A stretch of 64,000 nucleotides of DNA. Source: Sitta carolinensis (taxonomy: Eukaryota; Chordata; Aves; Passeriformes; Sittidae). How positions within the stretch are numbered: the first letter of the stretch is position 1; every line of letters begins with the position of its first letter. The notes under the pieces are model-generated. The model was not told where the DNA came from. It did no database searches and saw only the letters and a list, made by a program, of their open reading frames with translations. The position numbers and the translations under genes were made by a program. Where the stretch lies: NCBI GenBank assembly GCA_032173965.1, contig JAVUNC010000025.1, positions 15,142,001 through 15,206,000 on the forward strand. The letters run 5' to 3'. Shown piece by piece: positions 25,030 through 43,270 of this stretch.

Positions 25030-25106
25030 CCTGCCAGCATGGTGTACAGCAGGATCCCCAGGCTCCAAATGTCACAGGCTGCATCATAACCTTGGCGTTT
25101 AAGGAC
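25030..25106 (-). CDS. RPS6KA2: RPS6KA2 coding exon, kinase subdomain IX
   Basis: Encodes [20 protein letters not shown] then YTMLA plus two bases of the next Gly codon (residues 582-606). The DIWSLG motif (kinase subdomain IX) carries the conserved Asp that stabilises the catalytic loop. Acceptor TTCCCACAG and donor GTGAGT in the sense direction are strong. Confidence 0.96.
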
Positions 25107-30950
<5,844 letters not shown>

Positions 30951-31109
30951 TCCCTGTGAGTGCAGGTAGTCCACAGTCCTGGTGATGGTGCAGAGCACGG
31001 CGCTGGCCTCGCGCTCCGAGAAGCATTTGTGCCGCAGGATGCGGTCCAGCAGCTCGCCCCCCCGCATCAGCTCCATCACCAGGTACACGAACTTCCCGTC
31101 ATCGTACAC
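30951..31109 (-). CDS. RPS6KA2: RPS6KA2 coding exon, kinase hinge and helices D-E
   Basis: Encodes 53 residues (475-527): [20 protein letters not shown], then [20 protein letters not shown] and [13 protein letters not shown]. The gatekeeper position is Met (VYLVMELM, residue 486), the RSK3 state; RSK1, RSK2 and RSK4 have Thr there. This residue is the best single marker that the gene is RPS6KA2. Acceptor GCTGTTGCAG and donor GTAAGC in the sense direction. Phase 0 at both ends. Confidence 0.97.
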
Positions 31110-31171
31110 CTGCAACAGCAGCACAGTGAGCACACCTCCTGCACGCTCCAGCTCACCAAAGGCTGTGTAGT

Positions 31172-31211
31172 CTGAGGCTCCTGGGCATGAGGGTTCTGAG
31201 TTTCTAGACTC
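31172..31211. repeat. Left arm of a 40-bp inverted repeat around LTR-like copy 1
   Basis: Begins CTGAGGCTCCTGGGC and ends TTCTGAGTTTCTAGACTC. It is complementary to 31507..31546 at 37 of 40 positions. The pairing continues outward in part through a GTAG/CTAC match. Confidence 0.85.
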
Positions 31212-31502
31212 GGTTTCTTCGTGGTGTTTTGGTTCGGGAAGATCTGGTTCTCACAGGCTTGGCATAAACATTGCCAGTGTTGTTGGGATAAGAGTGATGT
31301 TTTGAGTTCCTGTCTGTGGGGCAGATGTTCTCTGTGTCCTTTGGTTTTGGCCAGTGGGATGAAGAGTTCTGGCACTCTTCTAACCAATGAGAGTGGCCTG
31401 TTCTAGGAAGTATATAAAGAGGGCAATTGTTTCAATAAAACAGATTCAGATGAAGTTTTCATAAACAAGGTTCCTGTCGTTTGTAACTCGCCCACAGCGA
31501 CA
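31193..31502 (+). mobile_element. LTR-like element, copy 1, flanked by inverted repeats
   Basis: Shares its beginning (TTTCTTCGTGGTGTTTT), middle (CCAATGAGAGTGGCCTGTTC) and end (ACTCG then CCACAGCGA) with 32305..32633. It has a promoter-like order: CCAAT, TATATAAAG near 31412 and AATAAAA near 31433, as in a retroviral LTR. It is flanked by 40-bp inverted repeats, which are not typical of an LTR. There is no open frame with retroviral character. Confidence 0.65.
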
Positions 31503-31506
31503 GCTG

Positions 31507-31546
31507 GAGTCTAGAAACTCAGAAACTTCAGGCCCAGGAGCCTCAG
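31507..31546. repeat. Right arm of the 40-bp inverted repeat
   Basis: Begins GAGTCTAGAAACTCAGAA and ends GCCCAGGAGCCTCAG, the reverse complement of the left arm with three mismatches. The two arms enclose about 295 bp containing the LTR-like promoter motifs. Confidence 0.85.
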
Positions 31547-31559
31547 CCTACGAGGCTGG

Positions 31560-32300
31560 GCCTTTCATCACAGTCCTGGCTTGCTGGCGTGTGAAGCTGC
31601 AAGAGGAGAATGTCAGCAGATGTGTGGGGAACGGGCTCATGATGCTCGACTGTAGTTTGGGTTTCCTAAGCCTGCTAGTTCTTCTCGGGGGTTGTTTTGG
31701 TCAGGATGACCCTGAGATATAAATTCTGCTGTCTCCAAACCCTGCTGCTGAAAGAATGAGTCAGGAGTCTTCAGCTGATGCTCTCAAGGTTGTTTTGTTC
31801 TTTCTTATCTCAGATATTTTCTGTCTGCCCTGCCCAGGTCTGTTCAGCAGGGCAGCCCCAGGCACACTCTCTGCCCCAGGGGCAGGCACTGATTTTTATA
31901 CTACAAACTACATGTTAGTTATTTACAGTGATGATCCAATGCCCATCACCTGTGTTAGACAGTTCCATTCTACTCTAATCCAATCCCCAAGTGCCACCAT
32001 CACCAAGAAGTTGGGGTTAGGAAGAAGAAGGAAGGAGCACAGGACAATGCCCAAATCCCTCCATCTCACCCCCTAAGTCCCCATGGAAAAAAATCCCCAA
32101 AATTTCCCTTTTCACTCTACAACTACTACTATCATGCTATCTAAAATTTTGTGACTTTTAGTTCTTCATTCAAAGGTGGCAATTTGTTCCATGTGTCAAA
32201 CTCAAAGCCCCAGCAGTCCCTGGCTGCCTACCAGGGTCTCTGACCCCCCTGTCTGGAGCTGGGATCATCCAGGACTGGCACAGACACATCCTGAGTTCCC
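31560..32300 (-). mobile_element. LTR-like segment nested between the two plus-strand copies
   Basis: Read on the minus strand it has the look of a passerine ERV LTR: a U3-like part with GATGGGCATTGGATCATCAC, then a TATA-like TAGTATAAAAATC near 31900, and a downstream GCAGACAGAAAATATCTGAG. I recognise this wording as a common dispersed repeat in songbird genomes, from memory and without a database check. A 106-codon plus-strand open frame across it is probably chance. Boundaries are uncertain. Confidence 0.5.
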
Positions 32301-32304
32301 ACAA

Positions 32305-32633
32305 GTTCTGAGTTTCTAAGTTCGGTTTCTTCGTGGTGTTTTAGTTTAGGAAGGCCTGGTTCTCACAGGTTTGACACAAACATTGCAGTGTTTTTGTAAC
32401 CAGTGTAATGTTTTGGATTCCTTTCTGTGGGACGGACTTGCCCTATGTCTTTCAGGTGAAGAGTTCTGTCACTCTTCCTACCAATGAGAGTGGCCTGTTC
32501 AAAAAGGTATAAAAGGTATATTCAAAATATATATTTGAATAAGTAAACATTTATTCAAATGTTTGAATAAAAGATTGGAGTCAGAGCAATTCTAAACGAG
32601 GAATCGTGTTGTTTGTTACTCGCCACAGCGACT
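32305..32633 (+). mobile_element. LTR-like element, copy 2
   Basis: Homologous end to end with 31193..31502. It keeps the CCAAT box, a TATA box (GGTATAAAAGG near 32507), AATAAAAG near 32567 and the end ACTCGCCACAGCGAC. It differs by an AT-rich palindromic insert (TATTCAAAATATATATTTGA and following) between TATA and the poly(A) signal. Same orientation as copy 1, about 1.1 kb away; together they could be the LTRs of a short non-coding provirus-like unit. Confidence 0.6.
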
Positions 32634-33911
32634 CTCAACAAATAAAACTTTATAAAATTACTTAAATCATCGTGTTTTTTCTGGTCTCTGTAGCAGCATG
32701 CTGATTTGTCCACACAGTAATGTAGCTTTCTGGTTTTCTATCATGCCAACAGAGCAGGCTCAGCTGTTAAAAACAGCACCACTCCACACAGCTTCAAATG
32801 CCTGCTGGCTCTCACCCAAGCATTCTTCCCAGTAGTGTTCTCTCATTCCCCTTCCACAGGGTAACATTTGCCATTTCAAATATCAATATTTTCCTTTGAC
32901 TCATGATCACCTAAAGAGCTGTATTATACTGTTGGCCAACACTTGCATCTCATGATGTTATATAGTTTATATTTGCAATTCTGGTGAATATATTGTTGAT
33001 ACCAGCTGCAAGACATATTTACATTCAATGTCAATGGCAGTTGGTAAAAGACATTTTATCATTTAAATTGGAGGACAACCATTTTCATGTCATCATCCTT
33101 TATCTGCAATAATAGACAGTGTTATAGTCATCAGTGCTTAATGTTCTTGGAAAGGAATATGAAAACTTACTTTGCACAAATTTTGAGATACTTTTTAATA
33201 CTTAGGAATTAGGTGAGACTTTCCTGAGGGCATGTGATTAGGAAATTCTTATATACTTCTGTAGGGTCTAAACTGTAATGTACTGGCCACTGACACAAAC
33301 AGGATTTTGTTCTGTAAACTCTGAGTCTGACATGGTGTGGACAATCTTAGCTGAGACTTCAGGCAGCTAAAGTAAAACGCCTCTGACTAAAGGCCATTAC
33401 TTCATTTAACACAGTGAAGGATTATTTCTCATATGAAATGCTGAAGAAAAATACTTTAATTACTTCCCAGGCTGCTGGAGTAGAAGGCAAATAGTCCCTG
33501 GCATTAGGGGAAATCCTAGTGGCTGTGTGAGCTCTCCTCTTGCCAGCAAAGCAGGTCTCACAGGCTGCAGGGAATGGCTGCTGCTCAGCAGAGATCACCC
33601 AGCACTGTGTGCATTCAGCAGTGCCCCACACACCCAGCCAGGGACATCTCCTTTCACACAGCACTGCAAACCCAAACCCTTTTTTATATTCTCCAGTACT
33701 GTGCCCCTTAGGTTTTATTTTCTGTTCAGTAACTGGGGAATGCAGAACCTGACCAGGCTTTCCAAATGCTGTCCAGTCATTTGTTAAGGCATGTTTTTCT
33801 CCTTGATTTCACTGGCTCTGGTTTTAGCTCTTCAACTGAAGAATTTTCCAGACATGGACTAATAAGTGAGCCTGACTCTAAGGTGAAAATCATTTAATGC
33901 TGAAGTGCTCA

Positions 33912-34049
<138 letters not shown>

Positions 34050-36401
34050 TTAGCAGCACTAAGCACAAACCCACCAATTCCTGCAGTTTAAATAAATTCC
34101 TATCCCAAATTCTTCTATTAATCATTATTCTAGGAGAGGACAGCTCAAGCCATGTGCAAGTGAGAGCCATGCTGACTGTCTGCCAAAGCCAGATGGAGCA
34201 ATAATTAGTTTAGATTCTGGAGGTGTAGGTCCTCTTTTTGATGCTTACCATTCTGTTTACCCATAAATAATGGTAGTTAAAAGAAGTGTCATTTAGAAAT
34301 TGAGCAACATTGAGAGTTATAAAATAATCATAGTTTTAAAATTATCTCTTTGACATAAAAAATGGATAGAATCATAATATTGGTATATGCTTGTCTATAT
34401 ACAGACAATCGAAATTAATTGTCATATGTATTTTTCAGAAATGAAAATGTATGGGCATTTACTGTCAGGGGCTATTTGAATTGAAGCTATTGGTAATCCC
34501 TTGGCTCTTGGGGCCAAGCTGCTGTAGTGAACAGCAGACATTTTATTTGGCCATGCAACCAAACTCTCTACCCATTCCTGGCTAGCCAAAAATGGAAAGC
34601 CAGCTATTAGGAGAGCACTGACTTCTCAGTGGATTCTGGTACCTGTATTTGACATGTCAGGCAAAGAGCTTTAGTCATTTGTGCAGCTGAGAGCACTGAT
34701 TATTGTTTCTCCCTTTGCATATTTAAATGATAAATATGGAACAAAAAATAATCTTGAGGGAAATCTCTGCATTCTGGAATCTCAAAAGCAACTGAACATG
34801 AAATGGTGAAAGACTCATTCTACTAGAAATTCATCAGGAGTGCACTATTTTGGGTCTATTTCTTATTGCTAGAAAACAACAGCAGTACTTTTGAATAACA
34901 GGTTTACCAAAGTGGAATGGGTGGCATTTTCAGAAAATAATTTCCATTATTGCCTTGGATTTCAAGGGTTCCAAACTTAAATGTAGTTAGTTCTCTCCAA
35001 GAACTAGGCACAGAGCACAGATTCCGAGTGATGTTGTTAGCAGGGAAAAAACAGCTTTATAAAAACCTCTTTTACTAATAAGGATAAATGCCTTCCTGAT
35101 TTTTTTATAAAATGCATGCATTTTTCAGGGTTTAATTATGGTGATACAAACTCAAGTATATGAGTAGAATTTTATGCATTAGTCACAATAATGCAGAACT
35201 GAATATAAATCAGGTTTCAATGACTGGCACTTGTGTGCAGTGATAATGCTGGTCAGTGGTTGCCCATGGCTCAGGAATGCCTCTGGAACCCTGCCAGTGA
35301 TTTCAGCCTGAGTTAAGACAAGTGTGACAAACCAAACAGGCAGCTGAAGCAGGTGAATGGTTGCTGTCCACATTTGAATAAAGGAAGGAAAACCTCAAGA
35401 AGAGGTGAATGAAATGAAAATTTCTGCCGCTGTTCTGCCAGTTTAGTTGAGACATCATCATCGAGAAGCCAGCACAGCCCTGATCAGGTGACTCCACCTG
35501 AGTACAGCCACAGTGACTGTGTCACACTCAGCCAGCAAGCCTAACACACAAGACCCTCAGGGACACTTCCTTGGCTACACTGATAAACCTCTTGGCAAGT
35601 TACTGCAGGAACTCACCCTGTTAGCATCTGCCTGCCTTGTACAAACCTACTATGGCAAATATTACCACCAGTGTGAAGTGCCACTGTCACTACACTGCTC
35701 TAGCAAGCTGTATATTCCAGATTCCTTTCCTGTTGCAGTTCCCTGTGAAAGGAAATATCCAGAGCTGTGGAACATTTTAAGTGACTATTAATAATTCAGG
35801 ACTATAAATGCATGTATCTGGTCTAAAAAAAATTCCAAACTAAAAATAGTCTCAGCTATTGAGAAAATTAAAACCAACATAACCCGAAGCACTCTGCTAC
35901 TGATGTAGTAGTAACAGCAGCAGATGACATTTAATGCCTCTAATTCACAATATGCTATGTAAATACAAATTGTAAGACAGTCCCACTAAATATGAGTGCT
36001 TTCTGTTTGAACGTGTGCACAACCTGCTATACACTGGTTACATGGACAAGCTGCCCTGAACCACACCACAAATCACTGCCAGAGCTGTGAAGGGTCCTGC
36101 AAAATTCCTCTCAGTCCCTGGGCAGTCTGATTGGGCAGACCAGAACCATTTTTCTCCTGCACAGCAAGGGATTGTCAGGCTGACAGTGCCTCTCTTCAGT
36201 GTGCCTGTGGCTTACACTTGGCCCGTGCCAGCTACAGCAGCAGAGGAGGTGTCTGCTGCAACTTCAGCAGGAAACCTCCTGCACTTCGGACGGGTTGCAG
36301 CATGCACAGTTTCTTTATTTGTACGTTGCAATGGCCACAGCAGTCTGTTAACCATGCCCCATAGCTCCACTGGGATGCTCAGTTCCCCTGAATTTCCTTT
36401 T

Positions 36402-36640
36402 CACAAAGTCGTGGAATCATTCAGGTTGGAAAAGATCTCTTGAGATCGTCAGGTCCGACAATTAACGCAGCATTGCCGAATCCACCACAAAACCAAAGTG
36501 CCTTGGGTACACGTCCCTTAAATGCCTCCAGGGGCGGTGACTGCACCATTTCCCCGGGCAGTCTGTGCAGCGATTTACATCACTGAGAGTTTCTTGGTGA
36601 GTTGTTAAATCCACCCAGAATTTCCTACGGTATAAAAGAA
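36402..36640 (-). mobile_element. CR1 LINE 3' fragment, antisense
   Basis: The plus strand starts TCGTGGAATCATTCAGGTTG, then 'agatctcttgagatcgtcag', 'cttgggtacacgtcccttaa', 'atgcctccaggggcggtgac' and 'tttccccgggcagtctgtg', the reverse complement of a CR1 3' region. It has no coding capacity. The right end is approximate. Confidence 0.85.
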
Positions 36641-39600
36641 CATTTCCCACCTCGGTCCCTGTTTCCTCTGAGACACTTTTGCATGAATACAGGCTCTTTG
36701 TTGTCTCTGGGAGAGCCCATGAACCTCCTGCAGCTCTTCCCGTGCAAGCAATGATGTCTTTTTCTTTAGGAAACTCATTCTGGTTTGAATTCAACCGAAA
36801 TGTACATATAAACACTCTCTATTACGGAATTAAGGGAAATCTCAGCTACAAGAGCTGAGAGTTTCAGTACTATGTAATGATGCTGCTTTTCTGTTTCTCT
36901 CTTTAGATGTGTGGTGAAGAAGACCAACTCAAAAAGCTGCCATGATGTATAAATAACTTAACTGAGAATGTAAGATGAGCTCTACTGTACCTTGGCCCAG
37001 AAGAGCTGTGACACACGAGGGTCATCCATTGCCCTTCAGAAGAGAAAGAAGCTGAGCCATAAAGCAAATAGACTTTTTCCATGCATTGGACACCCAGGGA
37101 TTGTTCAGAAACTCGTCTGAGTCAAACAGTGTATGGAAGAATTTCAGAGAAAAACGGGCTCAGCACAGTCAACAGCGTTCTTTGTTCTGATGGGGATTTG
37201 TTTGTTCTTTTACTATCACATCCTTTGTGTGACTAACTGAGAGGAAAAGGTGCATTTGCTTTCCTCAGTGAGATTCCTCATGATATTTTAAAATGAGTCA
37301 AGCTCCTTTAAAGGACAATACTGAACACTTTTATTAAGGAAGAAAGGAGCAGGACAGAATATTTTCAAAATCCCAATTAATGCATCTGGTCAGTTTTTAC
37401 AAGTCTTCTGCATGGAAAAAATCATCTAATTCTCCTTTACTAATGGGTTTTCAATGGATTTAGCCTTGCCAGAGCAGACTGATGAGTATAAAAGAGAGCA
37501 TCAGTAAAATTCTCTGTGGGTAAAGCCTTGCTGAAATTGGCACAGTAACTAAATAGACAGTATATGTATTTGCTTGTTGCCTTTTTGTGAAGGTATTTTC
37601 ATGCTTCCTACTGTGTAGATAAATCTCTTCTTCTGGACCTAGTTATGCCATTAGCAGATGCTGGAGCTTTCATCTGTTTGATACCACCCACCAGCTGGGA
37701 CTTACAGCCCTTATAGCCCTGCCAAAGAAACAGTACGTGTGAGCACTCCCTAATCCACTTTCAGTGAAGCAGCCCTGCTAATACAAATTGCCTTTTCCAA
37801 CGCTGAAATGAACCTGAATGACTGTGCAGGACAAGACTGGAGAATGGCTGTGTTTCTCACATGGAGTTCTCCATCACTACAGCTGGGAGCTTGGAAAAAG
37901 CAAGAGGTGAGAGGAGACAGTTTAACTGCCTTTGCTGTCTGGAAAATGAACAGCCTAAAAGAAAAGGTGAGAGAGAAGCAAGAGCGAGAGCAAAAGGACA
38001 GAAAAGAAACACGAGATGCACTGATGGGCAGAGCAGTGATAAGAGCTGAGCAGAAAGGATGGGGCTCCAGCCAGGCTGTGCTTGAGCCAGCAGCAAGGAA
38101 CTGCTCTGCTGGGGACAAAGACCTTGGCATCTTTAAAGACCAAACAAGACTGTACTAAACCATTTGCTTGGCTCTCACTTGGTTTTTCTCTACAAAAAGC
38201 TGCCTGTCATGTCATCTGAAATGGGTGACAGTAGCCACGTCCCTTCCTGGGGAAGCTGAATGCACCCAGCACTGGCACCGGGGTTTAACCCTTAACACCA
38301 TGTGGTGTGTGCCGTGCCCATGGCCTGCAGCAAAACTTCTCCATTCTGTTTTGTAGATTTATACAATCCAAAACCCACAAATGTGGGGAAGCATTGAAGG
38401 TACTCTCTGCAGCACAAGAATAGATAAAAAGTTGGCTGAGGAACTTGGAATTAGAGAACTTGGAGAAAGAGAGTTTTATATGCTTTTAAAAGCTGCTTTA
38501 TTTTCTGTTATATACAGTTTTTTTCTGTAGGCTGTTTGGAGAGTAAGCATGGGTGAATCTCCTTAAGAAAAGATTCATTACATAGTGTGATATGATGTGA
38601 TAGTCTCTGTAAAAATCCTTTCCTTTTCTGGGAAGGGAGGGATGAGCAAAAGGAGAATTAATTTTGTGTCCCTTTGCACATGGTATCTACGTTGTGAGGT
38701 ATTTGAAAATTTGGGGCACCACTACAGGAACTGACTGTAGGTGGGATTTGCTTCTCTCCTGAAAAAAAGAGCTGTGACAGCACACAGAGATTTGAACCTG
38801 ACAGTTTCATCTACAATACTAATTCCAGTGAAAGTGTCACAGAGAGAGAGTTCTGCAGTTCTGTGCTGCTGGAAAACGTACAGGTTTCCATTTCAGTAAT
38901 ATTTCCTTCTAAAAATAAGCTCTATTCATGCCAAGCATCTGTTTTAATTTGGTTCCTTTTTTGATGTCAAATAACTCAAGCTGGATGAAAATCACTGCAG
39001 AAAGGCTAATATTATTTAAAAGAACGTGGTATAATTTTACATTTAAGAGGTCTCCAAGGAGAACTTTTCCAAGCCTAATAGTTTCTGAGGGACAATTTGC
39101 TGTGCTATTAGTTTTGATTAGCTTCAGAAATTCATTGCCTCCATCCACACTTAAATCTTTCAGGAAAATAGTGAAAAATGACTATTAGCAGAAACAGGCC
39201 TAATTAGCAATAACGTTTCTGAAATAAGGACTGCCCATCTGATCAAGCTGGTGCAGGTGAGACATTGAACATTTCTGCACACAGAGCATGCCCACTTGCT
39301 GACACTGTTTGCTGACTTAGCACTCCTAAGCTGTCAGCTGGAACTGTTAATTAACTGCTCTTAATTAGCACTTTTACCATAGCACACATTTTCTAAGCAG
39401 AGCAGAAACATGAACAAATTTATTTCAATAGCACCCATGGACCAGAAAAGCTCATTTTAGGGAGAAGTCTTCAGTTCTGGGAGCAGAATGGTTTGGTGGG
39501 AAAGGCTCTGCACTGTGTTTCAGGCTGCTCTGCTCAGCACACATCCTGGGATCAGACTGATGAGTTTTCAGTCCATAAAATAACTGCAGCACTGCTCTCA

Positions 39601-40304
39601 CCTTCTACAAAAAGCTTCAGGGATGGAAACCAGTGTATCATATTCAGAACTTATAAAGGGGGAAAATTATTACATCAGTATGGAAGGCAAATACAAGAAA
39701 CATAGTTTGAGCAGCCCCAAAAGAGAAACAGAGGCACAAAGGACCAAATTCTGTCCAAAATACTTCAGGAATTTGGCAAGTACGTTAGCAAAGAGAAACA
39801 TGATATTATTAAGCTGTAGAAAAATTGCTGCCTGATCTCAGAAAAGATCTGGTTAGCAGAGAGAAATACCATATTCTCACATTCTTCAGCCATGCCAAGG
39901 AAAGAGACACTGAGAGTTTTGTGACGAAATGGGAAGGAGGGATGCTGCAGGAATCCTTAATCCAGAGATGTACAAGCACTACACATTTAAGGTTTGCTGA
40001 GATTAAGAGGTGGCCTGCACACTTTTCTGTATTTCCACATGCCCTCCCTGATTATTTTGTTAAGAATTTAAGCAATGCTTCGACCCCATTTACCCCCAAA
40101 GTCAGTAATGCTAGGAACAAGCTTTAGAAGTGCTCAAGCCACTCCTGCCTCTCTGCCCTGCCTTCTTCCATGTCCTTCCAGCAGAGCCCAGCACTCTGTT
40201 CTGGACTAGCCTTTCTGAAGCTGTAGATGCAGTGCTCTGCTGTTCAAGCAGTGTCTCCTTGGAGAACTGACTTATTTCTGTGGGGAGTCTATCTGGCAGA
40301 AAGC

Positions 40305-40400
40305 ACAGAATCACAGAATCTGCTGTGTTGGAAGGGACCCATCAGGATCAGAGTCCAACTCCTGTCTGAACACACTCAAAACAATAGAAAGTGAGACCCA
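40305..40400 (-). mobile_element. CR1 LINE 3' end fragment, antisense
   Basis: AGAATCACAGAATCTGCTGT followed by 'gttggaagggacccatcagg' and 'agtccaactcctg' is the reverse complement of a CR1 3' end. The remainder is lost or too diverged to recognise. Confidence 0.7.
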
Positions 40401-43246
40401 TCGAAGTCTTGCAGGTATTTTGACAAACCCAAATGTTAAAAAATGAGAATACCATATAAAATATGCTGTGTTGCCTCCTGTTATGGTGAGTGTGCAGAAC
40501 GACCTTGGTCCAGGGTGGAAGTCAAGCCCTTGATGAAGTTCTTGAAATGGGAAAACCAAGATAAGCCTTCAAAAATACAAAATACTCTCACAGATCAATC
40601 AGACCTAAGATCCTTATAGACAACAATAATCTACCACCCTTTGCTGCTTCATCCATTTTACTGTAAATAATTTTCTTTCCATCTCATCTAGGGGACACCC
40701 TCCATGCCCTTTGCAATCGCTGTTAGTATGATAACAAGCCCTCAGGTTCCTTTGCAGAGCACTCCAGAAAGTAGCCCTCCCTATGCCAATTCAAAGAAGG
40801 ACAAGGATTCCTGCTCTGAATCCTGTGTCTCCTAAATGACACCCTACCTAGGTGCTACTGGGTTTGGTGCCTCACTGCCAAAAAGCTTGAGCATGCTTCA
40901 GACACTCCAACCCATCTTTTACCTAAGTGCTGGGCCATGCTATTTCCTGATGCCCAGCTTTATAAACTAAATTTCATGGGAAAACCTGCTAATTTTTTCT
41001 CTGTAGTTGATCAAGGTAAGAAGGGGTCTTGTACCTCTGACCCTGCCTTTTGCAAGGCTACATTTCCACTAAAATGACAAATCCAACTGCTTGGCAGGAG
41101 AAGGGGAAGACGTCTCGGTCATTCCCTTGAAGAGTTTGCTTTTCCAACTGCTTTCACAATCAGACTTTTTTTTTTTTTCCCTGAAACTCCCTTTTTTAGC
41201 TTCAAGACATTCTGTCTTCCCTTGCTGTCTTTAGCAGCCAAATGGTTGTCATCCATCATTTATATCACCTTAGAGATATTTATAGATTTTGATCGCATCC
41301 CACTGAGCTCTTGTCTGTCTTACATCACACATATTTGCAGCTCTCTTGATAGAGCTTGCCTTGTAATTCTTGCATATTTTCTGCAATAGATTTTCTCTAA
41401 CTTTCTTATATTCTATCTTAAACCATGGATATCAAAAGAGCACCTGATCTCCCAGGGTTTAGTATTCCTGCTCAGGTACTACAGAAAAACTCATTTATAT
41501 GCAAGCACGTTGGTAAGGCAGAAATCGATAGGTCTGCATATGAATTTTATTAATAAAACTGTAGCTACACTGGCAACATATTCATGAAATACTTGTGGGT
41601 ATTCAAATATTTGTATTTCCACCCTATGAATTATTTGAGAACCCTGAATAGCTGCATTACATGTTCAGGGAAGGAAAGCAAATAGGAATGAAAAATTTAC
41701 GCAAGACTGCAGTCAGAGACATCTTCTCAATAAAATATTGGAAAGTATCTTTCAGCATCATTAGTATGATCTTGCAGAGGCAAAAGATATGCTCTCCACA
41801 GATAATTTGATTAGCCATCTTGGGGAAGAGCAAGCACAGTTAGAGGCTTCTGGAAGCACAGCTGGCACCCTTCTTTCCCTTCACTTGGCTTCCAGGTTTG
41901 ATGATGAGGCCCTTTTACATCACATTACATTCTTCCTGGTGCTGTTTTTCCCCAAGTGTGAGATGTGGTAGAGGTGTACTCTTACCCATGCAAACCTGGC
42001 AGCAAAGTGAAGGGGAGTTTGCATTTCTAGGGACTGAACAAGAACTGAGACAGACCATCTGATCCATGCCCTTTCAGCCCCTGGCAGAGTCCTGACAGTG
42101 CTCTGCTCCAGCAGCAGGTAACTTTAAATTTAAAAGGGATGCATGGCCTGGCCATTGGTGCACAAACCCTGGGGTGTGTGCATACCTGGTGCAGGCAGAG
42201 GGGAAAAGCTTGGACCAGCAGTGGATGAGCTCCTGCTGGTTTGACAAGCTGGCAGAATCAGGGTCTGAAATCTGAGGTCATCTAGCAAACTTTCCATTGA
42301 CCTTCCTATTTAAATACTGATATATTTATCCATTTTCCACCAGACACTAAGTACCTCCAAACAGACAAAAATAGATACAAAGCCTTCCCTGAAATTTCCA
42401 CTGTCTGTTTTACTTTAGTTACTTTCTACAGTTAAGGAGAGACAAGTTTAAGCCAATCTCTCTAGATCTACAAACACCTTAATTTTCAAGGAGATTTAAT
42501 GATGTTTGGACTATTATTTTTTTTAAATTTCGCTAAGATTCCTGTTTTCTTTACTGCATTCAGCACTAAACTCCTGACCTAGCCATAGTACAGGCTAAAG
42601 AGAAAATGCAGAACCACTAAATACTACTGTGCAACCTCCTGCCTTCAGATCAGTGTGCAATTTTACCTACTTAAAAATAGATAAAATTTATCTATAACCA
42701 AACTAAGACCGTGAACATCAACAGAATGGGAGAATGAAGTTTTAGGAAATTATGAAAAAACTCTGGAATTTAAATGGGTGACTTTGTCACTCACTGTTAT
42801 AAGCAAATAAACAGACATATACAATTACACAGGCCTGCTAACACTGGCTCTCGTGAGTTACTGATTTCTATTTATTGATAGCATGCTGAGATCTAATTTT
42901 TGTAGCTAATTAAAATGCACCTTCTCTCCATTCTGCACACACCAAAACATGCTTTCAGTGCTTTGCAGTTGCCAGAATTATACATGAACTGTACAATCCA
43001 CTCGGACTCTAGCCTAAACTAACTTGTATCCCTGTGGCAGACACAGACTGCAAACTGGTTTTTTTTGCTCACAGCTGTGGAACATCTGGAGCCAAACAGT
43101 TGGTTAGTACATTACAGAGATAGGAAAAAGTCATGAGATTCACACCTGTCTCAAGATCCAAATTCCACTGTAATACTGGCATCGGCAAAATTGGACTTGT
43201 CAGTTGGGACTCTGCTGTATTTTACTTCTTCAAAGGAGGGAAAAAT

Positions 43247-43270
43247 GTATATCCTGAGTTTAGGATATAC
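43247..43270. repeat. Short perfect hairpin
   Basis: GTATATCCT, loop GAGTTT, then AGGATATAC: a 9-bp perfect inverted repeat in the large RPS6KA2 intron. No function can be assigned. Confidence 0.8.

Noticed and set aside
31756..32076. 106-codon plus-strand frame between the LTR-like copies as a retroviral gene
   Set aside because: No gag, protease or polymerase motif; the stretch itself looks like an LTR read in the opposite direction.
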